From positions 1 to 11,654 of the forward strand of contig CANCCJ010000084.1 in the NCBI GenBank assembly GCA_947374535.1: a stretch of 11,654 nucleotides of DNA, in the 5' to 3' direction. Shown here in pieces: positions 1 to 6,487 of the stretch (position 1 is its first letter; each line of letters opens with the position of its first letter). This stretch comes from Comamonadaceae bacterium (GTDB lineage: Bacteria > Pseudomonadota > Gammaproteobacteria > Burkholderiales > Burkholderiaceae). Under the pieces are notes generated by a model. That model made no database searches. It was not told where the DNA came from and saw only the letters and a list, made by a program, of their open reading frames with translations. The translations under genes were made by a program, and so were the position numbers.

Positions 1-251
1 TCGGCCACCACATCGGCAATCAGCCAGCCGGTGTTGCTGGGCTTGAGCGGCTCGATGTCAGCCATGAGCAAACACATGCCTGCGCTTGTGGGTACGTTGG
101 GGCGCAGGGCGCACAGGCAATGGGTGGGGACTAAGCGGCAGCCGGTGCAGCGCTCACCTTTGGGGCCGCCACGGGCTAGAAAAGGTTTGATGCTACGCGC
201 GAGGCGGGCTGCGCGAAGGCGAGCTACGGCATGAGGGAAATCAGCCGACAC
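1..251 (-). CDS. DTW-domain protein, probable tRNA-uridine aminocarboxypropyltransferase (TapT/YfiP family), 3' part cut off by the left edge
   Basis: The first 83 residues can be read, starting at a GTG at 251. A cysteine cluster C35-x2-C38-x6-C45-x-C47 (RCTGC...HCLC) is the zinc-binding type seen at the N-terminus of DTW-domain proteins, and it is followed by EPLKPSNTGWLIADV (67-81), which matches the conserved segment after it in that family. The DTW motif itself lies outside the window. Known members (TapT/YfiP in E. coli) transfer the aminocarboxypropyl group of SAM to uridine 47 of tRNA, making acp3U. The GTG start is the only plausible one: two codons upstream in the same frame is the TAA stop of the preceding gene, and the next in-frame ATG lies inside the conserved part. 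A weak GAG sits about 6 bases before the GTG. It is the last visible gene of the minus-strand cluster. The family call is fairly sure; the exact tRNA target is inference. Confidence 0.82.
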   Translation of the reverse strand, partial: MSADFPHAVARLRAARLARSIKPFLARGGPKGERCTGCRLVPTHCLCALRPNVPTSAGMCLLMADIEPLKPSNTGWLIADVVA

Positions 252-254
252 CGC

Positions 255-1466
255 TTACTCGGACACATTGCACTCGCGGCGCAACAGCGAGAGCGCGTCG
301 TGGAGTTTGTGGTCATGGTCGCTCTCTAGCGTGGTGCGCGACTCGTCCATGAAGGCCTCCCACATGTCGAGGTAGTCGTCTTGGTGTTCGGCCGGTGCTT
401 GGGATTGAATGAAGGCAATGGCCAGTTCGGGCTTCATGCCAGATTTACGAATTTTGCGAACCAGCGTGGCTGCCGTTTTCTCGGTGAGCAGTGTTTTGCC
501 GGCGCTGCCTGCAGCGATGCACAAAAAGAGCGTGAGCAAGGAGCTGTCGTCGCTGTGGCCAGCCGTGGCCTTGGTCCAAGCGGCAGAGGTTTGGCGGTCA
601 AAGTGGTCGACCTCAGACAAACCATCTTCCACCCAAAAGTAGCGGCCTACAAAAGCAGGGGTTTGGTTAAACAGTTTTTGCGGCGTCAGCTTGGCATCCA
701 AAATTTTGGGCAAGTCGGCTTCCACGCTTTGTCGCACTTGCTCGACTGCGGCTTTGAATTCTGCAGGCAAGTTTTTGGGCGCGGCCAAGTTGATAGTTTT
801 GGTGGCGCTGGGTTTGCGCAGGGTGGCGATGATTTTTTGAAAAGCCACCCAGTCTGGCATGTCTTTGTGTTTGGTGGCTGCGGCCAAGAGGGCTGTGCGA
901 ATGACGGCTTCGGCATCGCAGCCGGCTTCTTCTAAATCGTCGGCGTGTAGGCCCAGTTGATCGGCCATCCAAATGGCAGCGTCAATCACATGGGCCACTT
1001 GTTGGCGCTTGGCCAGCTCGGCTTGGTACTCGGCCAAACTGCAGAGCGACCACTTGGCCAGTTGTGGAATGTGTTTGTCACTGAAACCGCCGTGCTCGTT
1101 CATGCCAAAGTGCGTGTTTTGCGGCATGACGATGAGGGCTTTGAGCATGTCTGATGCTGCTTTGGAGCGTGACATGAAGGAGTGCTCACGCAGCTGCTCG
1201 GCAGCTTTGCGCAAGTCGCCGCCGCTTTGAATTTCAAGCGTGAGGCTGACCAAGTTGACAATGCGGTCCTTGGCTTTTTCCAGCTCAGGGCGCAAAAACT
1301 CGCTGCCAAAGTAACGCGCAATTTGCACCATGCCTTTGGGCGCATCGGTTTGAATGGCGTCTAGCTTGGCAGGGTCCAGCACGCCGTGTTGCACGCCGAA
1401 GGCCAACGCCTTTTCAAAGAAAGGGCGGTCGTCGAAAAGGGCAACAACAGATGGCGTCACGGTCAC
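255..1466 (-). CDS. uncharacterised 403-aa cytoplasmic protein
   Basis: I do not recognise this protein. It has no signal peptide and no membrane segment and appears largely helical, with many charged residues. It opens with a short segment (PFFEKALAFGVQHGVLDP, about 15-32) and contains several Ala/Leu-rich helix-like stretches (about 150-205) but no motif I can tie to an enzyme. Unlike the two genes before it in the operon it does not end in an acidic tail; it ends CNVSE. The start is GTG at 1466, 5 bases after the stop of the 251-aa gene; a second in-frame GTG at 1460 is an alternative, and no good Shine-Dalgarno is visible, so translational coupling to the upstream gene is likely. Its TAA stop is followed after one codon, in the same frame, by the GTG of the DTW gene. 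The tight spacing suggests it works with the J-domain/acidic-protein group, but that is inference from position only. Confidence 0.8.
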   Translation of the reverse strand: MTVTPSVVALFDDRPFFEKALAFGVQHGVLDPAKLDAIQTDAPKGMVQIARYFGSEFLRPELEKAKDRIVNLVSLTLEIQSGGDLRKAAEQLREHSFMSRSKAASDMLKALIVMPQNTHFGMNEHGGFSDKHIPQLAKWSLCSLAEYQAELAKRQQVAHVIDAAIWMADQLGLHADDLEEAGCDAEAVIRTALLAAATKHKDMPDWVAFQKIIATLRKPSATKTINLAAPKNLPAEFKAAVEQVRQSVEADLPKILDAKLTPQKLFNQTPAFVGRYFWVEDGLSEVDHFDRQTSAAWTKATAGHSDDSSLLTLFLCIAAGSAGKTLLTEKTAATLVRKIRKSGMKPELAIAFIQSQAPAEHQDDYLDMWEAFMDESRTTLESDHDHKLHDALSLLRRECNVSE

Positions 1467-1471
1467 TACGC

Positions 1472-2227
1472 TTAGATCGCTGATTCTTCGTCCGAGTCAC
1501 GCGCGGCAGGCGTGGCTTGGCCGCGGTCGGTGGCGCTGGTCTCGACCTTTCCATCGTCGTCTTCGTCCTCGTCTTCAGATAAACCGGCGTCGTGGGCGCG
1601 TGCTTTGGCGCGCAGCACCAGCAGCATCTCAATAAACAGGTCTGGAATTTTGTGGCGCAAGATCCAAGCGAGTTGCATCCAGTCTTGGTCGGCCACTTCG
1701 TCTTCTTCGACGCGCGGCTTCACATAGGCCGAGCCGAGCAGGGCGCTTTCCGACAGCATGTCGCCGTCGTCTTCCATGGTGTCAAACGTGCCGGTGCGGG
1801 CAAAGGCCTCGATGCGGCTCCACTTCTCGCTGAAGTAGTCGGCCAGCGCTTCGGCGCCGCCTTCAAGGTCGCCAATGGCGGTGAGGAACTCAACCGTGTC
1901 TGCATCTTCGCGAAAAATGATGGAATTCATCATGCCGCGTAAGTGGGTGCGGGTGAGGTCTTTGTATTGTTTTTCAATCACCACGGCGCGGGCAAATTGC
2001 TCGGGCGTGACCAGCAGGTTGATGACCGATTCTTTGGACGTGTCGTACTCACGGATGACGGCCAAGATATCTTTGGGTGGCAACTGCTCCAGCACCACCA
2101 TCAGGGCTTGATCTCCCTCGGCATCGGCCAATTCGACCAGCGCGGCTTCTGCGCCCGTGATGTCGCCTGCCGCGATCAGGCTTTGCGTTTTGGCAATGAG
2201 GGTGAGGGCATTGGCTTTGTCGGTCAT
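1472..2227 (-). CDS. uncharacterised 251-aa protein with acidic C-terminal tail
   Basis: I cannot name a family. Residues 1-70 look like short paired helices; the stretch ALMVVLEQLPPKDILAVIRE (41-60) faintly recalls the helical repeats of MgtE N-terminal or FliG-like domains, but this is only a visual likeness. A central helical part (about 75-145) and a segment from about 150 to 215 follow, and the C-terminus (about 216-251) is low-complexity and acidic, with nine acidic residues in 217-225 (EDEDEDDD core) and a second DSDEES patch. There is no signal peptide or membrane segment. The ATG at 2227 has an AAGGAA ribosome binding site about 6 bases upstream, which supports this start. It sits 9 bases after the stop of the 182-aa gene and 5 bases before the 403-aa gene. 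A shared architecture of helical body plus acidic tail with the neighbour suggests a common partner or chaperone-related role, which is inference. Confidence 0.8.
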   Translation of the reverse strand: MTDKANALTLIAKTQSLIAAGDITGAEAALVELADAEGDQALMVVLEQLPPKDILAVIREYDTSKESVINLLVTPEQFARAVVIEKQYKDLTRTHLRGMMNSIIFREDADTVEFLTAIGDLEGGAEALADYFSEKWSRIEAFARTGTFDTMEDDGDMLSESALLGSAYVKPRVEEDEVADQDWMQLAWILRHKIPDLFIEMLLVLRAKARAHDAGLSEDEDEDDDGKVETSATDRGQATPAARDSDEESAI

Positions 2228-2236
2228 GACTTTTCC

Positions 2237-2785
2237 TTATTCTTTGCTGTCGAAACCTTGTTCGACCATCCACGCGTTGCCGGCTTCTTCGCGTTCACGG
2301 GCTTCGCGTTCTTCGTCTTGTTCAGGCTGGTCGCCGCGTTCAACGTTTTCCAAGTCTTCGTCGGCGTCTGCATCGCTTGACTTGGCGGCCCCGCGCATCG
2401 GGGTGCCATGCATGTATTCGAGTGCAGCAGCCACGGTCATGAACCAAGCGCCCACAGGTTCGGCCAAGATTTTGTCGACCATGGGTTGCGCCCAAGCGTG
2501 GATGCGAACGCCTTCAGACAAAGCATCCCAGCTCAGTAAATCGTCAGCGTCCAGCGTGAGGAAATGGTCCATCAACTCGGGCTCGGTGAATTCAAAGGCT
2601 TGGTGTAGCACCACGGCCACCATCTCAGGGTTGAGATCGAGCATTTGCAGCAAAAAGTCCAACTCTTTGCGCTTTTCAGACAAGCGCTTGTCGAGGATGT
2701 AGTGGCCTTCAGAGTCAGAGTTGAGGTCGTCCAACTCGGCTTGATAGGCCGAGCGCAGCTCTTGGAAAAATGGGGAAATGCTCAT
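2237..2785 (-). CDS. uncharacterised 182-aa protein with acidic, Glu/Asp/Arg-rich C-terminus
   Basis: Not recognised. The body (about 1-130) is helical and begins MSISPFFQELRSAYQAELDD; residues 35-125 hold amphipathic helices, then the C-terminal third (about 136-170) is a highly charged segment dominated by Asp, Glu and Arg (for example DADADEDLENVERGD and EEREAREREE), probably disordered or a long single helix, followed by a short less charged end. I chose ATG 2785 rather than an ATG at 2845: the longer form would overlap the J-domain gene by 40 bases, while 2785 lies 20 bases after that gene's stop, the usual spacing of this cluster. A partial GAG is the only Shine-Dalgarno hint. It lies directly downstream of the J-domain gene, so it may be its client or partner, but there is no sequence proof of that. 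Confidence 0.78.
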   Translation of the reverse strand: MSISPFFQELRSAYQAELDDLNSDSEGHYILDKRLSEKRKELDFLLQMLDLNPEMVAVVLHQAFEFTEPELMDHFLTLDADDLLSWDALSEGVRIHAWAQPMVDKILAEPVGAWFMTVAAALEYMHGTPMRGAAKSSDADADEDLENVERGDQPEQDEEREAREREEAGNAWMVEQGFDSKE

Positions 2786-2805
2786 GGGTATCTCGGGCGC
2801 GTGGT

Positions 2806-3090
2806 TTACGAACGGTTCAGCACTTGCTGGAAGTAGGCGGTCCAAATTTCGCGCGCTGTCTGCGCGGGGTCATCCAGCAAATTACGGCGACGGTTGTCGT
2901 CGTAGGCCTTGCGTTTGTCCTCGTTTGACAGCACGTCGTAGGCCTCTTGCACTTCGCGAAAACGCGCAGGCGCGTCATCGGCCGTGTTGCGGTCAGGGTG
3001 AAACTGTGAGGCTTTTTGGCGAAACGCGCGTTTGATATCTGCCAGCGTTGCATCGCTTTTCAGACCAAGGGCGGCGTAGTGTTCAGACAC
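2806..3090 (-). CDS. small J-domain (DnaJ-like) protein, 94 aa
   Basis: Residues 4-66 form a nearly complete J domain: YAALGL at the start, helix II with KRAFRQKASQFHPDRN carrying the essential HPD tripeptide at 31-33, and YDVLSNEDKRKAYDD in helices III-IV. J domains stimulate the ATPase of Hsp70 (DnaK) and bring it to particular clients. The remaining 28 residues are basic then neutral (RRRNLLDDPAQTAREIW...) and contain no Gly/Phe region, zinc-finger domain or substrate-binding domain, so this is a minimal class III J protein and not DnaJ or CbpA. It starts with GTG at 3090, preceded by AAGAG about 6 bases upstream; no ATG is available in frame. It lies 35 bases after the GNAT gene and 20 before the 182-aa gene. 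The client is unknown; the acidic neighbours are obvious candidates by position. The J-domain call is firm. Confidence 0.93.
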   Translation of the reverse strand: MSEHYAALGLKSDATLADIKRAFRQKASQFHPDRNTADDAPARFREVQEAYDVLSNEDKRKAYDDNRRRNLLDDPAQTAREIWTAYFQQVLNRS

Positions 3091-3125
3091 GTTCAGCTCT
3101 TTTAAACATCACAGCGCTTGCAAAA

Positions 3126-3650
3126 TTAGAGTGCTTGCTTCAGGCGAATTTCTTCTACCTTGACAGGGCCCATGGGCACAGTTTTGGCACTCGACATTTC
3201 GCGTTTGAAACCCGCTAGTTCATGAAAGCGCATGGCGCGGTCATTGGCAATCGGCACCCAGATGGACACATGGGTGCAGCCTTCTTCTTGCAGGCCTTCG
3301 CGGGCGGCGTCCCACAAAGCCAGGCCCACGCCTTGGCCCCAGTAGGCGGCATCTACATAGATGTCCCAAATCTCGCCAAGGGTGTTGGGCGTGCCTTTGT
3401 CGCGTGAGCGGTCGTAGCCCACAAAGCCCACGATCTGGCTGCCGTCCACGGCCACCTGCACTTGGGGCTCAGCAAATTCGATGGCTTCGCGCCAGTAAGT
3501 GGTGTTTTTCTCTTCGGGGACGGGCAGCATGTTGCTGCCAGTTTGCATGGTTTTAAAGGCTTCTTTGGCTGTGGTGGCATACAGCTCAGCGATTTTGGTG
3601 GCGTCGCGCATCGTGGCGGGACGGACTTCAACAGTTGTCAATTCGGACAT
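3126..3650 (-). CDS. GNAT-family N-acetyltransferase, 174 aa
   Basis: The length and motif order are those of a single GNAT domain, which moves an acetyl group from acetyl-CoA to an amine. The first strand and helix are at 6-35 (VEVRPATMRDATKIAELYA), the central strand at about 63-80 (VQVAVDGSQIVGFVGYD), and motif A, which holds the pyrophosphate of CoA, at 93-116 (IWDIYVDAAYWGQGVGLALW, with the GQGVG loop at 105-109). Motif B follows as NDRAMRFHELAGFKR (136-150). The acceptor is not predictable; it could be a small molecule, a peptide or a protein N-terminus. The ATG at 3650 has no Shine-Dalgarno; the ten bases before it are pyrimidines. It is the first gene of the minus-strand cluster and is divergent from dusC across a 123-base gap. 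Whether it belongs functionally with the J-domain group is open. Confidence 0.9.
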   Translation of the reverse strand: MSELTTVEVRPATMRDATKIAELYATTAKEAFKTMQTGSNMLPVPEEKNTTYWREAIEFAEPQVQVAVDGSQIVGFVGYDRSRDKGTPNTLGEIWDIYVDAAYWGQGVGLALWDAAREGLQEEGCTHVSIWVPIANDRAMRFHELAGFKREMSSAKTVPMGPVKVEEIRLKQAL

Positions 3651-3736
3651 GGAGAGAGGGAATTCGGTAAACAGATAAGACCGCTATTGTCCCAGTAAAT
3701 CTAACCTTGGCGAAGACTTAGGTAGAGTAGTGACTT

Positions 3737-3758
3737 TGCTGCTTGCAGCCTTCTTTTT
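3737..3758 (+). promoter_or_regulatory. short hairpin plus T-tract in the dusC leader
   Basis: The self-complementary GCTGCTTGCAGC lies at 3738-3749 (four to five base pairs around a very small loop) and is followed at once by CTTCTTTTT, 15 bases before the dusC ATG. This has the outline of a weak intrinsic terminator or attenuator in the leader. The stem is short, so it may be chance. The rest of the 123-base divergent gap shows no convincing -35/-10 pair in either direction. Confidence 0.2.
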
Positions 3759-3773
3759 CAAACTCCCAAACCC

Positions 3774-4742
3774 ATGCTCATTCTTGCCCCGATGGAGGGC
3801 TTGCTCGACTTTGTGCTGCGCGACGTGCTGACCCGCATTGGTGGGGTAGACCGCTGCGTGTCCGAGTTCATCCGCGTCACCAACACCTTGCTGCCCGAGC
3901 GCACGTTTTTGCGCATCGTGCCCGAGCTGACCAACGGCGGCCGCACCTTTGCGGGTGTGCCTGTGCGCCCTCAGTTATTGGGGTCAGACCCCCAATGTTT
4001 GGCCGACAACGCCGCGCGTGTGGCGGGCATGGGCTGTGATGGGGTAGACCTGAACTTTGGCTGCCCCGCCAAACAAGTTAATCGCCACGGCGGTGGCTCG
4101 GTGTTGCTGCAAGACCCCGAGGTGCTGTACCAAATTGTGCGAGCCGTCCGTGCCGCTGTGCCTGCCCACCAAGTGGTGTCGGCCAAGATGCGCTTGGGTT
4201 TCAATGACGACAGCACGGCTGAAGAATGCGCCTTGGCGCTAGAGGCGGGCGGCGCCAGCGAAATTGTGGTGCACGCCCGCACCAAGGCCGACGCCTATCG
4301 CCCGCCCGCGTATTGGCACCGGATTGCTGACATCAAAGCCAAGGTGAAAACACCGCTGGTGGCGAATGGCGAAATTTGGAATGTGCAAGATGCGCTGAAC
4401 GCCCGTGCCGAGTCAGGCTGCTTTGACTTGATGTTGGGTCGCGGCATCGTCACCAACCCGGGCTTAGGTTGGGCCATTCAAGCGCATGACGCTGCCACGC
4501 AAGGTTTACCCGCACCCGCACCCGAGGTCCGCTGGCAAGACCTGCCGCCGCACCTGCACACGTTTTGGCAAATCGTGTCGGGCCATGTGAGCGAGCGTCA
4601 CCAAGCAGGACGTTTGAAACAATGGCTGAATTTTTTGCGCAAGCACTACCCCGAGGCTGAGGCTGCCTACATGCATGTGCGCACCTTGACCAGCCCCAAA
4701 GATATCCACGCATGGTTCGACGCCATGCCAAAACAAGCATGA
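3774..4742 (+). CDS. dusC: tRNA-dihydrouridine(16) synthase DusC
   Basis: Flavin-dependent enzyme that reduces uridine in the tRNA D-loop to dihydrouridine; members of the DusC group act on U16. At 322 aa it is close to the 315 aa of the E. coli protein and can be aligned with it along its length. It shows APMEGLLD at 5-12 (FMN site), the catalytic-cysteine segment VDLNFGCPAK with Cys97, the GGGSVLL loop (106-112), AKMRLGF with Lys138, VVHART with His167, VANGEIW (196-202) and LMLGRGIVTNPG (219-230), all FMN-contact motifs. The C-terminal RLKQWLNFLRK (near 280) also matches DusC. The ATG at 3774 is the only usable start: no start codon occurs in frame back to the TAG at 3723-3725. No Shine-Dalgarno is visible. 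Its stop overlaps the start of the next gene (ATGA). The general Dus assignment is certain and the DusC subgroup very likely. Confidence 0.95.
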   Translation: MLILAPMEGLLDFVLRDVLTRIGGVDRCVSEFIRVTNTLLPERTFLRIVPELTNGGRTFAGVPVRPQLLGSDPQCLADNAARVAGMGCDGVDLNFGCPAKQVNRHGGGSVLLQDPEVLYQIVRAVRAAVPAHQVVSAKMRLGFNDDSTAEECALALEAGGASEIVVHARTKADAYRPPAYWHRIADIKAKVKTPLVANGEIWNVQDALNARAESGCFDLMLGRGIVTNPGLGWAIQAHDAATQGLPAPAPEVRWQDLPPHLHTFWQIVSGHVSERHQAGRLKQWLNFLRKHYPEAEAAYMHVRTLTSPKDIHAWFDAMPKQA

Positions 4743-5233
4743 CCGACGACACCCTAGACACCCCCTTCATCCAAGAGCCACGCCTGTGGCAAAACGAAAC
4801 TTGGACGGCCAAGGTCATCAAAAATGACGATGACGACGGTTGGGCAGTGGCCATGTTCAAAGACGGCGAATCCGAAGCCGCGCTGATTGGCCCTTGGACC
4901 ATGGGCCGCGACAAAAAGAACCCCAAGCCGCTGGACGGCAATGCTTTCATCACCTTGGTGAAAACGGCGTCTGAGTTTGTGCGCCGCAGCGAACAGCAGT
5001 TGCACGCTACGCTGCACCAGTCGGTCACGGTCAATGGCCCAACTGGCCGCGTTTCGGTGTTGTTAGACATCGTGCCCGACGACGATAACCCCTACGCCAC
5101 ACTTAGCGCGCAAGACGAGGGCGGTGACACGCTGGCTGACGTGCGTGTGGACGCGGGCTTTAAGCTGAACCGCAACACCGCGCAGGCTTGGGTAGATGCG
5201 GGGTTTGAGAAGCCCAAAGGCGCACGAGGCTGA
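4739..5233 (+). CDS. uncharacterised 164-aa acidic protein, translationally coupled to dusC
   Basis: Not recognised. It is soluble with no signal peptide or membrane segment, and looks like two small alpha/beta parts. Residues 12-70 hold alternating strands (WQNETWTAKVI, WAVAMFKDGESEAALIGPW), residues 73-100 are a helix-rich stretch (FITLVKTASEFVRRSEQQLH), and residues 102-145 hold more strands (VSVLLDIVPDDDNPYATL). It contains several Asp clusters (DDDD near residue 30, DDD near 116). The start ATG at 4739 overlaps the dusC stop as ATGA, a typical coupling arrangement; a reading from an upstream ATG at 4712 would overlap dusC by 31 bases and is less likely. The stop is 3 bases before the TTG of the MFS gene. 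The tie to dusC is positional only; a role in tRNA modification would be a guess. Confidence 0.85.
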   Translation: MTDDTLDTPFIQEPRLWQNETWTAKVIKNDDDDGWAVAMFKDGESEAALIGPWTMGRDKKNPKPLDGNAFITLVKTASEFVRRSEQQLHATLHQSVTVNGPTGRVSVLLDIVPDDDNPYATLSAQDEGGDTLADVRVDAGFKLNRNTAQAWVDAGFEKPKGARG

Positions 5234-5236
5234 GCT

Positions 5237-6397
5237 TTGCACAAACACCTTCACCCGTGGCAAGTTCTCACAGGCGGCATTTGCGGTTTGGTGCTGACCA
5301 TTGGCTTGGCGCGTTTTGCCTACACGCCCTTGCTGCCAAGCTTGCAAACGCAAACTGGATTGAGCGACGCTGCCGCAGGCGGTTTGGCTGCGATCAACTA
5401 TGCAGGCTATATGAGCGGGGCTTTGGCCGCGACTTGGATTGACGATGTGCGTTGGCGGCATTGGCTCTACAGCGCAGGCTTATGGATGGCCTTGATCACA
5501 GTGGCCGCCATGGCGCTGACCACTTGGATGCCTGCATGGGCGTTGGTTCGTTATGTTGGCGGCTTGTGCGGCGCGACGGGCATGTTGCTCGGGTCTGGCT
5601 TGGTGTTGGGTTGGCTGATGCGACAAGGTCGTCGGCCTGAGCTGGGTTTGTATTTCATTGGTTTGGGGCTGGGCATTGTGGTGTCGGCGCTGGGCGCTTG
5701 GGGTTTGGCGCAGCTGTGGCCCACATGGTCGGACCAATGGTTGGCCTTTGCGGCTTTGGGGCTGGTATTTTTTGTGCCCGCTTGGAAGTGGCGGCCGCCC
5801 GTACCGCCGGAAGTGGTGATCGCACATGACGCACAAGCCGGCGCTATGGGGTCTCGTCGCTGGACATGGACCATGTTGGCCAGCTACTTTGCGGCGGGCT
5901 GGGGTTTTGTCATCAGCGCCACATTCACGGTGGCGATTGTGGAGCGCGAACCTGCGCTGGCGGGGCTTGGTCCGCTGGCTTGGGCTATGGTGGGGTTGGC
6001 GGCCATGCCAGCTGTGTTTATTTGGGACTTGGTGTCTCGCCGTGTAGGCGACAAGCGGGCCTTGCTGTTGGCGTTTGGTTTACAAACCGTCTCGGTGATA
6101 TTGCCTGCCATGTCCAGCACGCTGTGGGCTGCCTTGGCGGGTGCCGTGGGTTATGGCGCCACGTTCATCGGCATCGTCAGCCTCACGCTGGCCTTGGTCG
6201 GGCGACGCGCGCCCCACAACCCAGGCAAGGCCATGGCTAAGCTCACGCTCAGCTATGGCGCTGCGCAAATGCTGGCCCCCGTGGTGGCGGGCTACATGGC
6301 GCAGACCACGGGCACGTTCAAAGGCGCGTTGTGGCTGACCGCTGGCGTGATGGCTGTCGGCATGGCGCTGCTCGCGACGTTGCCCAAAGGAGATTGA
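5237..6397 (+). CDS. YbfB/YjiJ-family MFS transporter, 386 aa
   Basis: An integral inner-membrane protein with about 12 hydrophobic segments. The signature GLARFAYTPLLP at 23-34, just in the first membrane helix, is characteristic of the YbfB/YjiJ (MFS_4) group, and the following NYAGYMSGALAA (54-65) fits helix 2 of the same group. A cytoplasmic loop around residues 180-205 separates the two six-helix halves. Substrates of this group are largely unknown, so none is proposed. The start is a TTG at 5237, 3 bases after the previous stop, with GAGG at 5226-5229 at a 7-base spacing; no in-frame ATG or GTG precedes the first membrane helix, so this start is favoured. It is the third gene of the dusC unit. 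It is unclear whether the carrier has any functional link to the tRNA enzyme. Confidence 0.92.
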   Translation: MHKHLHPWQVLTGGICGLVLTIGLARFAYTPLLPSLQTQTGLSDAAAGGLAAINYAGYMSGALAATWIDDVRWRHWLYSAGLWMALITVAAMALTTWMPAWALVRYVGGLCGATGMLLGSGLVLGWLMRQGRRPELGLYFIGLGLGIVVSALGAWGLAQLWPTWSDQWLAFAALGLVFFVPAWKWRPPVPPEVVIAHDAQAGAMGSRRWTWTMLASYFAAGWGFVISATFTVAIVEREPALAGLGPLAWAMVGLAAMPAVFIWDLVSRRVGDKRALLLAFGLQTVSVILPAMSSTLWAALAGAVGYGATFIGIVSLTLALVGRRAPHNPGKAMAKLTLSYGAAQMLAPVVAGYMAQTTGTFKGALWLTAGVMAVGMALLATLPKGD

Positions 6398-6413
6398 GCG
6401 AAAACCCCGATCT

Positions 6414-6440
6414 TTGACTTCGGGACACAAGCGCCACAAT
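6414..6440 (+). promoter_or_regulatory. possible sigma-70 promoter for ycaO
   Basis: In the 90-base gap before ycaO, TTGACT (6414-6419) resembles a -35 box and CACAAT (6435-6440) matches four of six bases of a -10 box. The 15-base spacer is shorter than ideal. The -35 lies in the loop of a weak CCCGA/TCGGG inverted repeat (6406-6410 and 6420-6424), and CAAGCG (6428-6433) pairs with CGCTTG (6444-6449) across the -10. No T-run follows, so I do not call a terminator for the MFS gene. Confidence 0.3.
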
Positions 6441-6487
6441 AAGCGCTTGCTCTAGGGCGCCTTCCGCAATTTTTTAAGCGACAAACC

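Noticed and set aside
31..234. Plus-strand frame of 67 codons at the left edge
   Set aside because: Opposite the DTW-domain gene, whose Cys cluster and EPLKPSNTG motif are clear; the plus-strand product is Arg-rich with no domain.
1553..1577. Triplet-repeat-like TCG/TCT/TCC tract
   Set aside because: It is the coding sequence of the acidic tail of the 251-aa protein; codons are mixed and the run is short, so it is not a true microsatellite.
3977..3996. Inverted repeat ATTGGGG / CCCCAAT with a six-base loop, like some REP elements
   Set aside because: It lies inside dusC and encodes a segment (QLLGSDPQ) that aligns with the normal DusC protein; there is one copy in the window and no transposase.
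4450..5070. Minus-strand frame of 206 codons across dusC and the 164-aa gene
   Set aside because: It runs antisense to two coupled genes and its Ser/Arg/Cys-rich translation looks like a reading-frame shadow.
6406..6424. CCCGA/TCGGG inverted repeat as a terminator after the MFS gene
   Set aside because: The stem has only five pairs and no T-run follows; the following bases look more like promoter elements.
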